NCBI GenBank assembly: GCA_048594375.1
Contig: JBMDXK010000023.1
Location: 1 to 64,000 of the forward strand
From: JBMDXK01 sp048594375
GTDB lineage: Bacteria > Pseudomonadota > Alphaproteobacteria > Rhizobiales > Methylopilaceae
DNA length: 64,000 bases
Reading direction: 5' to 3'
Below the pieces are notes generated by a model. That model saw only the letters and a program-made list of their open reading frames with translations, made no database searches and was not told the origin of the DNA. The position numbers were made by a program, and so were the translations under genes. Shown here piece after piece: positions 17,726-26,060 of the stretch. Positions within the stretch are counted from its first letter, which is position 1, and every line of letters starts with the position of its first letter.

Positions 17726-19492
17726 TTACACGAGCATTTTGCCTTCATCGGAAATCACACTGCCAATGTCTTCATTTTCGGCGCTGCTTCCTAAAATCAT
17801 CTCATTGTGTGCTTTTCCAGAAGGAATCATGGGGAAGCAGTTTTCTGTCTTGTCCACCAGACAGTCAAAGATCACCGGACGATCCACCGCAATCATTTCG
17901 CGGATTTTGTCATCCAGCTCATCGGGTTTCGTTGCACGAATACCAACCCCGCCATAAGCTTCCGCCAGTTTTACAAAGTCTGGCAAGGCTTCGGAATAGC
18001 TGTTGGAGTAACGTCCGCCGTGAATCAGTTCCTGCCACTGGCGTACCATGCCCATATATTCATTGTTCAGAATAAACAGTTTGATCGGCAGCCGGTACTG
18101 GATAGCAGTTGAAATTTCCTGCAACGTCATTTGCACAGAGGCTTCACCGGCAATGTCGATGACCAGCGCATCGGGATGCGCAACCTGCACGCCCACCGCA
18201 GCTGGCACACCATAACCCATCGTGCCAAGTCCGCCTGATGTCATCCAACGGTTCGGGTGTTCAAAGCCATAGAATTGCGCAGCCCACATCTGATGCTGCC
18301 CCACTTCCGTTGTGATGTAAGTCTCCCTGTCTTTGGTGAGTTCATAAAGGCGCTCAATGGCGTATTGCGGCTTGATAACGTGCGCATCACGGCGATAGTT
18401 CAGGGATTTGCGTGCGCGCCATTGCTCAATCTGATTCCACCAGTCTTTCAGAGCAACCGCGTCGCTTTGGTAATTCTTTTGTTTCCAGATTGCGAGCATG
18501 TCTTTAAGAACATGCGCCACGTCACCGCGAATGGTGAGGTCAACCTTCACCGTTTTATTGAAGGAAGAGGGATCAATATCGATATGAATTTTTTTGGAAT
18601 TTGGCGAGAAAGCATCCAGACGGCCGGTGATGCGGTCGTCAAAACGCGCGCCAACGCAAATCATCAGATCGCAATCGTGCATGGCATTGTTGGCTTCAAA
18701 GGTGCCGTGCATCCCAAGCATTCCCAGCCATGCTTCCCCTGAAGCCGGATAAGCGCCCAGCCCCATAAGGGTTGAGGTTATAGGGAAGCCGGTTTCCTTT
18801 ACCAAAGTGCGCAAGAGTTCGCTGGCCTCAATGCCCGAATTGATAACACCACCACCTGTATAAAATACAGGCTTTTTGGCCTTTGCCATCATGGCAACAG
18901 CTTCTTCCAGTGCGGCCTGTTCACCTTTCACAACCGGCTTATAGGTACGGTGCGTCACATTTTCAGCGCCCGTGTATTCGCCAAGAGCAAACTGAACGTC
19001 TTTGGGAATATCAACAACCACAGGGCCAGGACGACCGGAACGGGCAACATAGAATGCTTCATGCAGAATGCGCGGCAGATCTTTTACAGATTTCACCAGA
19101 TAATTATGCTTGCTGCATGAACGGGTCAGACCAACGGTGTCGCATTCCTGAAAGGCATCCGAGCCAATCAACGCGGTTGGTACCTGTCCTGTCAGAACAA
19201 CCATGGGGATAGAATCCATGAGTGCATCGGCAATGCCGGTAATAGCATTGGTCGCACCGGGGCCGGATGTTACCAGAACAACGCCTACTTTGCCACTGGA
19301 GCGGGCATAACCTTCTGCCGCATGGGTAGCACCCTGTTCGTGGCGCACCAGAATATGATGCACTTTATCTTGCTGAAACAGCGCATCATAAATCGGGAGA
19401 ACCGCACCACCCGGGTACCCGAAAATATGCTCAACGCCCTGATCGACTAGCGCCCGGACAACCATTTCCGCTCCGCTCATCATCTGTGCCAT
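17726..19492 (-). CDS. ilvI: Acetolactate synthase large (catalytic) subunit
   Basis: ThDP-dependent enzyme joining two pyruvates (or pyruvate and 2-ketobutyrate). 588 residues with the expected three domains: N-terminal PYR domain with the catalytic Glu in HIFGYPGGAVLP and VRHEQGATHAAEGYAR, central FAD/domain, and C-terminal PP domain. The ThDP-metal motif, normally GDG/GDA...NN, reads DIAGEASVQM...LNN: the metal aspartate position is Glu. ATG 19492 has AAGGA 9 bases upstream; GTG 19495 is an alternative. Naming ilvI versus ilvB is arbitrary here. Confidence 0.95.
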   Translation of the reverse strand: MAQMMSGAEMVVRALVDQGVEHIFGYPGGAVLPIYDALFQQDKVHHILVRHEQGATHAAEGYARSSGKVGVVLVTSGPGATNAITGIADALMDSIPMVVLTGQVPTALIGSDAFQECDTVGLTRSCSKHNYLVKSVKDLPRILHEAFYVARSGRPGPVVVDIPKDVQFALGEYTGAENVTHRTYKPVVKGEQAALEEAVAMMAKAKKPVFYTGGGVINSGIEASELLRTLVKETGFPITSTLMGLGAYPASGEAWLGMLGMHGTFEANNAMHDCDLMICVGARFDDRITGRLDAFSPNSKKIHIDIDPSSFNKTVKVDLTIRGDVAHVLKDMLAIWKQKNYQSDAVALKDWWNQIEQWRARKSLNYRRDAHVIKPQYAIERLYELTKDRETYITTEVGQHQMWAAQFYGFEHPNRWMTSGGLGTMGYGVPAAVGVQVAHPDALVIDIAGEASVQMTLQEISTAIQYRLPIKLFILNNEYMGMVRQWQELIHGGRYSNSYSEALPDFVKLAEAYGGVGIRATKPDELDDKIREMIAVDRPVIFDCLVDKTENCFPMIPSGKAHNEMILGSSAENEDIGSVISDEGKMLV

Positions 19493-19676
19493 CACATACC
19501 ATCCTTTTCTAACATCAACAGAATGTTTTGAATTTTGCAGCAGCTTGCAGGCCGCAGCAGACTATAGCAATTTCAGCAAAAGTGTATAGGATTTTGCATC
19601 CGATAATTGCTTTAAAAGATAAGAGGTTAGAGTGGTTTCACGCATTTTTTTGAATATAACCACTCTATCATTCGCT

Positions 19677-19919
19677 TTAGCGTACTTCCGCATTGGCCGT
19701 ACACATTTTAAAAGGTGCGGTCAAATCAACCGGCTGGCCTGCAAAGAGTGCTTTCTCAATATCAAAACCCCACCGCAAATTATTTTTCATGCAGCTGCAA
19801 ATAGCCTGATCTTTCGGTGTGTTGGCGGAACAATTGCCAACGACATTAACGGTCAGCACTTCTACAAACAGGATATGCACCACCGCAGCCAGCACCAATA
19901 GACCAAACAGTTCCCGCAT
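19677..19919 (-). CDS. Small exported protein of unknown function inside the ilv leader
   Basis: 80 residues on the same strand as ilvI, between the ilv attenuator and ilvI. A hydrophobic N-terminus (residues 4-26, LFGLLVLAAVVHILFVEVLT) looks like a signal peptide or anchor. The remainder has four cysteines (NCSAN, CSCMKNN, KMCTAN) compatible with disulfides or a metal site. CAGGAGTGG just before ATG 19919 is a good ribosome site. I do not recognise a family. Being co-transcribed with ilvI under the attenuator would make it respond to branched-chain amino acids. Confidence 0.62.
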   Translation of the reverse strand: MRELFGLLVLAAVVHILFVEVLTVNVVGNCSANTPKDQAICSCMKNNLRWGFDIEKALFAGQPVDLTAPFKMCTANAEVR

Positions 19920-19959
19920 TTTCCACTCCTGAACGGTTTATAAAAACCTTGAAACCAAT

Positions 19960-19983
19960 AAAAAAGGGGCTTCCGAGAGCCCC
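19960..19983 (-). terminator. Attenuator terminator of the ilv leader
   Basis: In transcript sense GGGGCT (19983-19978) pairs with AGCCCC (19971-19966), followed by TTTTTT ATT. It sits 28 bases after the leader-peptide stop and before the exported-protein gene and ilvI. Upstream, GCAACCGT near the peptide stop can pair with ACGGCGTTGC just before the terminator, offering a competing structure. Confidence 0.75.
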
Positions 19984-20010
19984 ATGCAACGCCGTAACCT
20001 CAAGGCACCC

Positions 20011-20067
20011 TCACGGTTGCCGAAGCTTCAGCGTTCCCAATACGACGACAAGTGTCAAAACATTCAT
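20011..20067 (-). CDS. ilvL: ilv operon leader peptide (18 residues, Val/Leu-rich)
   Basis: Frame read on the minus strand between miaA and ilvI: MNVLTLVVVLGTLKLRQP then stop. Nine of 18 residues are Val or Leu, including a Val-Val-Val-Leu run; there is no Ile. It lies directly after a good promoter and directly before an intrinsic terminator with a T6 tail, the classic attenuator order. Scarcity of Val- or Leu-tRNA should stall the ribosome in the LVVVL segment and favour read-through into ilvI. The peptide is my inference from sequence; function is by analogy with enterobacterial ilv leaders. Confidence 0.75.
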   Translation of the reverse strand: MNVLTLVVVLGTLKLRQP

Positions 20068-20098
20068 AGATTTGTCTCTATTCAAAAAAATATGTGAA

Positions 20099-20127
20099 AA
20101 AGTACTGCTGTTTTTTCTGCGGGTCAA
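20099..20127 (-). promoter_or_regulatory. Promoter of the ilv leader
   Basis: TTGACC (20127-20122), 17-base spacer, TACTTT (20104-20099), lying between the miaA stop and the leader ATG. Predicted transcript start near 20092. Confidence 0.65.
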
Positions 20128-20135
20128 GCAATTAT

Positions 20136-21044
20136 TCACATATTTTCACATTTTTTAAGCGCCATATCCGCAGTTTCGGCTTTAAACCACTGTTTCATCC
20201 GGTTTCTAAACCAGGTATCCTGTCGTTTTGCATAGCGACCTGTATCCAGTATTGACTGCGCAACCGCCGCCTCAAGGCTGGTTTCACCGCGCAAATATGC
20301 CCTGAGCAGTGGCACGCCTAGGGATTTCATAACCGGCAAAGCGTCATGAAGCTGCCGTTCTTCCAGCGCCCTGATCTCGTCCAGCGCTCCGTTGTCCATC
20401 ATATATTGGAAACGCTGGGCAATGCGTTGGCGCAACCATTTCCTGTCAGGCGTCAATGCAATTCCGGTGAAACAGCCTTCCGGCAACAGCGGGGTGGACA
20501 TTTGTGTTTGCCAGAAACTCAGCGACCGCCCTGTGGAATCAAAAACTTCGAGTGCGCGCACGATTCGCTGGGTATCCGTGGGTTTCAGTCGCGCTGCCAT
20601 TTCAGTATCACGCGCAGCAAGCTGGTCATGCAGCCTGTTCACAGTCATATTGTGGGACTGTTCACGCCAGTGCTGCCTTACAGCATCATCCACATCGGGC
20701 ATGGTGGAGATACCTTTGGTCAATGCATCAAAATAAAGCCCTGTTCCCCCAACAAAAACCAGCCGGCGCCCCTTATGCTGCTCCAGCACTGCGCTTGCAT
20801 CTTTCAGCCAGAGCCCCACAGAATACAGTTCTCCGCCATCCACATGGCCATAGAGTGCATGAGGAGCAATGTTTTCTTCCTCAACCGATGGCCGGGCGGT
20901 AATGATGCGCAAATCCTTATACACCTGCATGGAGTCAGCATTCACAATGACGCCATTCCACCGCTGGGCGAGCTGAAGCGCAAGCGCTGATTTTCCACTG
21001 GCGGTTGGCCCTGCAATCAGGATAGGACGTTGGTGTTGTGTCAT
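20136..21044 (-). CDS. miaA: tRNA dimethylallyltransferase
   Basis: Adds a dimethylallyl group to N6 of A37 in tRNAs reading UNN codons. The P-loop ILIAGPTASGKSALALQLA is at the N-terminus; NADSMQVYKDLRI and VGGTGLYFDALTKG are the DMAPP/tRNA contacts. ATG 21044 (MTQHQRPILIAG) gives 302 residues, the usual size; the frame extends to an ATG at 21098 but the extra residues are not family-like, and neither start has a clear ribosome site. It ends 8 bases before the ilv promoter. A link is suggestive: MiaA modifies tRNAs that read Leu codons UUA/UUG, and loss of it affects attenuation in other bacteria. Confidence 0.95.
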   Translation of the reverse strand: MTQHQRPILIAGPTASGKSALALQLAQRWNGVIVNADSMQVYKDLRIITARPSVEEENIAPHALYGHVDGGELYSVGLWLKDASAVLEQHKGRRLVFVGGTGLYFDALTKGISTMPDVDDAVRQHWREQSHNMTVNRLHDQLAARDTEMAARLKPTDTQRIVRALEVFDSTGRSLSFWQTQMSTPLLPEGCFTGIALTPDRKWLRQRIAQRFQYMMDNGALDEIRALEERQLHDALPVMKSLGVPLLRAYLRGETSLEAAVAQSILDTGRYAKRQDTWFRNRMKQWFKAETADMALKKCENM

Positions 21045-21161
21045 TTCATTCTGTTGGGTGATTGACTCTCGCCGTGTCTTATATATGGATTGCAGCATTA
21101 TAACCAGAAGGCTGTTTCATATTTTAATAGCTGACTTTCTCTTTTGGCTGAATTGTTTCCC

Positions 21162-22070
21162 ATGTCATGTATTCTTTCGCTTATTTCTTCATCTGATTAT
21201 CCTGCTATCAGTTCGGCACTGATGAAAACGGTGCGCGTATTGCTCCCCCAAGATGCTATGCCTGTTATTTTAAACGAAGGCATAGCGGCTGAGATTGTTT
21301 TTAATGCGGAACAGCACGCATTCGCAGATTTGTGCGCCACGGTAAGACAGGCAATCGGCGATGCCCCGATTGATGTGAATATCTTGCCAAACACGCACCG
21401 CCGCAAAAAACTGCTGATTGCCGATATGGATTCGACCATGATCGAGCAGGAATGCATTGACGAGCTGGCCGATGTGCTGGGCATAAAAGAACATGTTTCT
21501 GAAATAACCGAACGCGCTATGCGCGGTGAAATTGAATTTGAGCCTGCCCTGCGTGAGCGTGTAGCACTGCTGAAAGATTTACCAATAGATAAAGTGAAGG
21601 CCGTCATTTCCGAGCGCATCACCTTGACCCCCGGCGGCAAAACCTTGCTTGCCACCATGAAAGCCAATGGCGCTTATACAGCTCTTGTTTCTGGCGGTTT
21701 CACTGTGTTCACGGATCCTATCTCCAAGGAAATTGGGTTTGATGAACACACCAGCAATACCCTTGGCATGGATGGTGATAAGCTCAGTGGCGCGGTGCTG
21801 GGGGAAATCGTGGGGCGGCAAGCCAAGCAGCAACGTCTGGAATTTTTACGTGACCAGCATAATCTTGCCTCTGAATTGACCTTGGCCGTAGGCGATGGTG
21901 CAAATGATCTGGATATGATTCATGCCGCTGGGTTAGGTGTTGCCTTTAAAGCCAAGCCTGCCGTGCGCCACGCTGCCAAAGCCAGTATCACCCATGGCGA
22001 TCTTACGGGTCTTCTTTATCTGCAAGGCTATAAGGCGGATGAATTTCAAGGCTATAGGGGTTTCAATTAA
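21162..22070 (+). CDS. serB: Phosphoserine phosphatase
   Basis: Last step of serine synthesis. HAD-superfamily enzyme with motif I LIADMDSTMIEQECIDELAD (nucleophile Asp), motif II LVSGGFTVFTD, a Lys in GRQAKQQRLEFL and motif III AVGDGANDLDMIHAAGLG. The N-terminal 80 residues form a divergent ACT-like domain. 302 residues from ATG 21162; a frame from TTG 21144 adds six residues but the ATG is preferable. Divergent from miaA. Confidence 0.95.
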   Translation: MSCILSLISSSDYPAISSALMKTVRVLLPQDAMPVILNEGIAAEIVFNAEQHAFADLCATVRQAIGDAPIDVNILPNTHRRKKLLIADMDSTMIEQECIDELADVLGIKEHVSEITERAMRGEIEFEPALRERVALLKDLPIDKVKAVISERITLTPGGKTLLATMKANGAYTALVSGGFTVFTDPISKEIGFDEHTSNTLGMDGDKLSGAVLGEIVGRQAKQQRLEFLRDQHNLASELTLAVGDGANDLDMIHAAGLGVAFKAKPAVRHAAKASITHGDLTGLLYLQGYKADEFQGYRGFN

Positions 22071-22140
22071 GAATTTTAAATGAAACCATTATAAACTCTT
22101 GTCATCGCGCAATTTCAGTTTCAAGGCTATACAGCAAAAA

Positions 22141-22181
22141 AGTGATAAAATAATGAGAATTTTTTATCACTCTTTTATTTT
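22141..22181 (+). terminator. Terminator after serB (probably bidirectional)
   Basis: AGTGATAAAA (22141-22150) pairs with TTTTATCACT (22162-22171), followed by CTTTTATTTT and preceded by an A tract. It can serve serB and the convergent Mla-type operon. Confidence 0.75.
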
Positions 22182-22228
22182 CGATTCTTTTGAGCCACGC
22201 AAGCGATTGAATAGATTATAACGCTTAA

Positions 22229-22855
22229 TTAACGCGCATGGATCCATTGGGAGAGTTGGGTGAGAACGTCTGCCAAAGCGCGGTTGAGGCCCTGGCTTGC
22301 TGCTCCGCCGTTGACATCACTTACAGGAATTTCTGCTGTGAATACTTTTGCAGTGAGAATATGACCGCTGGCATCGCGTACGATTTTTGCAGAAAGCTCT
22401 ATGCGTGCAAAAGATGCACCACCACGATCTGTAATCTCAAAAGCGCGAATTTCTGTCATCAGGACATTCTGCGCGGCGAGCCGTTCACCGGGACGGCCAA
22501 CCGATACCAAACGACCTGAATTTTCAAGCGTTTGCACTATGCGTGCCTGAAGCAACGCAGGCAAACGGTCTGCCCACTGAGCGTCAGGGATATAGGTTAC
22601 CTGGCCGGATGATGTCCGCGCTACAATACGTTCCGAGTTTATCGCCTGGATAGCAATGGGTTCTGCAACAACCAGAATAGCACGACTTTGTTGTGCTTTT
22701 TGCAGATTTTGCGGCACTATTAAATCATACGTTGACGGCGGGGATGAAGGCATCAGTACAGCGCAGCCTGCCATCACAACCGAAAGGCTGCACGCAGCAG
22801 CAAAGCGCAAACCCGATGTGAGAGAAATACGCCCAGAGAGTGCCTTCATTTTCAT
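22229..22855 (-). CDS. ABC-type transport auxiliary lipoprotein (PqiC-like)
   Basis: 208-residue lipoprotein; signal peptide with lipobox VVMAGC, lipidated Cys near residue 31. The mature part matches the ABC_trans_aux domain (TYDLIVP..., YIPDAQWADRLPALLQARIV). Such proteins sit at the inner leaflet of the outer membrane and help MCE complexes move lipid across the periplasm. Last gene of a four-gene operon (permease, ATPase, MCE protein, lipoprotein), 26 bases after the MCE gene. Confidence 0.88.
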   Translation of the reverse strand: MKMKALSGRISLTSGLRFAAACSLSVVMAGCAVLMPSSPPSTYDLIVPQNLQKAQQSRAILVVAEPIAIQAINSERIVARTSSGQVTYIPDAQWADRLPALLQARIVQTLENSGRLVSVGRPGERLAAQNVLMTEIRAFEITDRGGASFARIELSAKIVRDASGHILTAKVFTAEIPVSDVNGGAASQGLNRALADVLTQLSQWIHAR

Positions 22856-22881
22856 AGCTTTGCCTTTTTTGCTCTGCGGCT

Positions 22882-23901
22882 TTATCTACGGTTACGGGAA
22901 TATTCAGGAATACCGCCACCAGATCCAAACAGAAAACCAGAAGGGTTGCGCTGGAAATCACGCACAACACGATCAATATCTGCGATGGTAGAACGGCCAT
23001 TTGCTATTAACAGTTCCAACTCACGCAAGCCTTGATTGGAAAAACGGTTCAAGCCAACCGAAATTTCTCCAACACGCTTATCCATGTTGTCTGAAAGCCG
23101 CTGAATGGATTGAGCCGTTGCCTTGATTTCTTCCATAACGCCTTTGTCATTGGCATTGCCCAAGAATGAGTCTGCTTTTGCCAAAAGGCCATCCAGTTTT
23201 TTGGATGATTCGTTCAGGCGAGCGGTTAACTGCTGTGTATTGCTGACAATAGCATTGAAAGGCTCACGATTTTTTTCAAGAATATCAGAAAATTGTGCAA
23301 TATTATCAATAGTTTTGCCAATGTTTTCCGAACGATTGCTGAGCATAGTGCTAAAATTGCTCACATCATTGACGACCTGATTGAGCTTTGTCTCGTTGTC
23401 AGAAATGACTGTTTCAACTGTTTTCACAACGTTTTCTGCGCGCGCAAGAATGGAACGCGCCGCTTCCATTAAATCCTGCATGGCAGATGCTTCAGCAATT
23501 AACAAAGGTGGAAAACCATCTTCGGAGGTTTTTATGGGGGCAGCATCAGGTTTTCCGCCGATCAGATTTATCACACCGACACCGGTCAGTCCCTGTGCTT
23601 CCATCCTTGCTTTCGTATCGGAGAGAATAGCCGTTTTTGGTGCCACAGAAATCCATGCAGTAACACGCCGCGGATCATCCAGATCAAGTTCCAGCTTTGA
23701 TACTTCACCGACTTTAATGCCGTTGAACAATACCGTTGAGCCTGTATTCAAGCCTGATACCGAGCCTTCAAATTGCACACGATAAGTCTGCTGGTTGCGA
23801 AAATCGGTGCGACCTGCAAACCACCAGATAAAGGCAAAGCACAGCATCAGAACACCCAGTGTAAAAACACCGATGAGGGCATGATGGGCGCGTGTTTCCA
23901 T
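22882..23901 (-). CDS. MCE/MlaD family periplasmic lipid-binding protein
   Basis: 339 residues: one N-terminal membrane anchor (ALIGVFTLGVLMLCFAFIWW), one MCE domain at about 38-118 (YRVQFEGSVSGLNTGSTVLF, GVGVINLIGG), then a long helical region to the C-terminus (VKTVETVISDNETKLNQVV...), expected to form the tube or needle through which lipid passes. Second periplasmic part of the Mla-type system together with the ATPase and permease upstream. Confidence 0.92.
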   Translation of the reverse strand: METRAHHALIGVFTLGVLMLCFAFIWWFAGRTDFRNQQTYRVQFEGSVSGLNTGSTVLFNGIKVGEVSKLELDLDDPRRVTAWISVAPKTAILSDTKARMEAQGLTGVGVINLIGGKPDAAPIKTSEDGFPPLLIAEASAMQDLMEAARSILARAENVVKTVETVISDNETKLNQVVNDVSNFSTMLSNRSENIGKTIDNIAQFSDILEKNREPFNAIVSNTQQLTARLNESSKKLDGLLAKADSFLGNANDKGVMEEIKATAQSIQRLSDNMDKRVGEISVGLNRFSNQGLRELELLIANGRSTIADIDRVVRDFQRNPSGFLFGSGGGIPEYSRNRR

Positions 23902-23913
23902 AGCTCTCTCTTC

Positions 23914-24687
23914 TTATATTCTGGCTGCGCGGGCGCGAGGGCCTTGAAAGTAGGCTTTCAGCCACGGATGATTGTAGGATTTCATAACCTCAATGTCTCC
24001 AATAGCCAAAACTTTTCCCTCGCCCAAGGCTGCAATGCGGTTACAGGCCGTTGCTAGGCTGTCCAGATCATGGGTTACCATAAAAATTGTGAGTCCCAAA
24101 GTTTTTTGCAATGTTTGAATCAATTCGTCAAATTCCTGCGCGCCAATTGGATCAAGTCCTGATGTGGGTTCGTCCAGAAACAGGATGTCCGGATCAAGCG
24201 CAAGCGCCCGCGCCAAGGCTGCACGCTTTATCATACCACCGGAGAGCTCGGAGGGCATACGTTCTGCCGCTTCAGGTTTCAACCCCACCTGCTCAATGCG
24301 GAGCATGGCAATTTCTTCCATCATGGCTTGAGATAAATGTGCGTGCTCCCGCAAAGGCACCTGAATATTCTGCTTTACATTGAGGGAGGAAAACAATGCC
24401 CCGTGCTGAAACAGCACACCCCAGCGTTTTTCAATTTCACGGCGCTCATCATCCGTGGCGGTAGTCAGATTTTGTCCCAAGACTTCAATACTGCCTTCCC
24501 GCTGCTGGATAAGACCGATGATGGTGCGGAGAAGTACCGATTTTCCCGTGCCAGATGCACCGACAACGCCAAGAATTTCACCTTGTTTTACATTCAGATC
24601 GAGGCCATCCATAATAAGACGCGAGCCAAAGCCGACCTTTAACCCTTGAATGGAAATAATGTTTTCAACGTTTGCGCGCATAGCCAT
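23914..24687 (-). CDS. ABC transporter ATP-binding protein, MlaF type
   Basis: Drives the MCE lipid transporter. Walker A GVVGASGTGKSVLLRTI near residue 40, signature ELSGGMIKRAALARAL and Walker B DILFLDEPTSGLDPIG with the H-loop VTHDLDSL. 257 residues from ATG 24687, which lies 2 bases after the permease stop; a GTG at 24696 would overlap it by 7. The order permease-ATPase-MCE-lipoprotein is the usual alphaproteobacterial arrangement. Confidence 0.93.
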   Translation of the reverse strand: MAMRANVENIISIQGLKVGFGSRLIMDGLDLNVKQGEILGVVGASGTGKSVLLRTIIGLIQQREGSIEVLGQNLTTATDDERREIEKRWGVLFQHGALFSSLNVKQNIQVPLREHAHLSQAMMEEIAMLRIEQVGLKPEAAERMPSELSGGMIKRAALARALALDPDILFLDEPTSGLDPIGAQEFDELIQTLQKTLGLTIFMVTHDLDSLATACNRIAALGEGKVLAIGDIEVMKSYNHPWLKAYFQGPRARAARI

Positions 24688-24689
24688 CT

Positions 24690-25847
24690 TCACCACCCGA
24701 TTGCTGCAAACAACATGGCGAACAAACCATCCAGCAAAATTACCGTGAAAATGGACTTCACGACTGATGCCGTGGTGCGGCGACCAAGCGATTCCGCGGA
24801 ACCTTGTACCTGCAACCCTTCAATAGTGGCAATCAACGCCACTACCAGACCCATAAAAGGCGCTTTTATCAACCCTACGGCCATGGATTGCCATGTGATG
24901 CTGTCTTGCAGCCGGTTTAAAAAGACATCCAGACTGATCCCGCCGTAAATCCAGGCAACCGATGCGCCGCCAGCAAGGGAGGCCATTTCTGCTAGAAATG
25001 TCAGCAATGGCAAGCCAACGACCAAAGCCAGCAGCCGTGGCAATACGAGAACCTCAATCGGATCAAGCGCCATAACACGCAAAGCATCAATTTCCTCACG
25101 CATTTTCATCGAGCCGATTTCAGCAGTAAAGGCACTGCCGGAACGCCCCGCGACCATAATCGAGGCCAGCAATACTCCCAACTCTCTCAAAGAGAGAATG
25201 GCCACCAGATCAACTACAAAAACAGTGGCTCCGAAGGTGCGAAGCTGGAAAATGCTCTGTTGCGCAACAATTGCACCCACCAGAAAGGAAATTAACATGA
25301 CAATCGGCACGGCGCGCAGAGCAACCTGCTCAAGATGAAACACAAACGATGTCATGCGGAAACGGCTTGGGTTTGCAATGACACGACCCAAAGCCAGCGT
25401 TGTGCTGCCCAAATAGGAAAGTCCGGCGGTAAAATCATGACGCATTCCCACAATACTGGCGCCCAGATCAGCAATCAGCGTGTAGTAGGAGCGTTCTTTC
25501 TGGCGGGCTTTCGGTGCTTCCTGACAGCTTTGCACGCTGGAAAGCAATTGCTGCATTTCTTCACGCTCGCCGGAAATCCTTGCCGTTTGATTGTGTTGCG
25601 ATAGCCCCTTTTTCAGGCGTGCCACCAATACTGCGCCAGCCGTATCAAGGCGGTCTATACCGCTCAGATCCAATGTATAATCCGCTTGACGGCGGTTCAG
25701 TTTTTCTTGCAATGCAGAAACATGCTCTTCCAGCTTTGCGGCATATTGCACTGTCCACGTTCCAGAGAGATACAGAACATGATTACCCGCCGTGGTGTCT
25801 TCACGGGTGTTAAACGTTGTGTCCTGTGTTAAATCGTCTGTGGGCAT
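24690..25847 (-). CDS. MlaE-type permease with N-terminal STAS domain
   Basis: 385 residues. The first ~110 residues are a STAS-like domain (TLDLSGIDRLDTAGAVLVARL); the rest is an MlaE permease of about five helices with RAVPIVMLISFLVGAIVAQQ, GVLLASIMVAGRSGSAFTAE and EIDALRVMALDPIEVLVLPR. In E. coli the STAS part is a separate protein, MlaB; here the two are fused, common in alphaproteobacteria. First gene of the operon. Confidence 0.92.
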   Translation of the reverse strand: MPTDDLTQDTTFNTREDTTAGNHVLYLSGTWTVQYAAKLEEHVSALQEKLNRRQADYTLDLSGIDRLDTAGAVLVARLKKGLSQHNQTARISGEREEMQQLLSSVQSCQEAPKARQKERSYYTLIADLGASIVGMRHDFTAGLSYLGSTTLALGRVIANPSRFRMTSFVFHLEQVALRAVPIVMLISFLVGAIVAQQSIFQLRTFGATVFVVDLVAILSLRELGVLLASIMVAGRSGSAFTAEIGSMKMREEIDALRVMALDPIEVLVLPRLLALVVGLPLLTFLAEMASLAGGASVAWIYGGISLDVFLNRLQDSITWQSMAVGLIKAPFMGLVVALIATIEGLQVQGSAESLGRRTTASVVKSIFTVILLDGLFAMLFAAIGW

Positions 25848-26060
25848 GTTTCCCCAGAATCATCAATGGAGCCAGAATTATTATTGTTTACAGTTTGTAA
25901 ACATGTTTCATAAACAGGTCACGCAAAACTTTTCAACAACTGCGGGATAAACTGTTTTTTTGCTGCATTGTCTCATTTTTGCGTAACAAAAAAAGCTTAT
26001 CTTGCCAGCGCATACAAAGAAGGGCATCATTATTAAAAAAAACAAGAGGGAGCCCACTCT

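Noticed and set aside
19949..20158. 69-codon plus-strand frame
   Set aside because: It is the reverse of the ilv leader peptide, terminator and promoter, which explain the region better.
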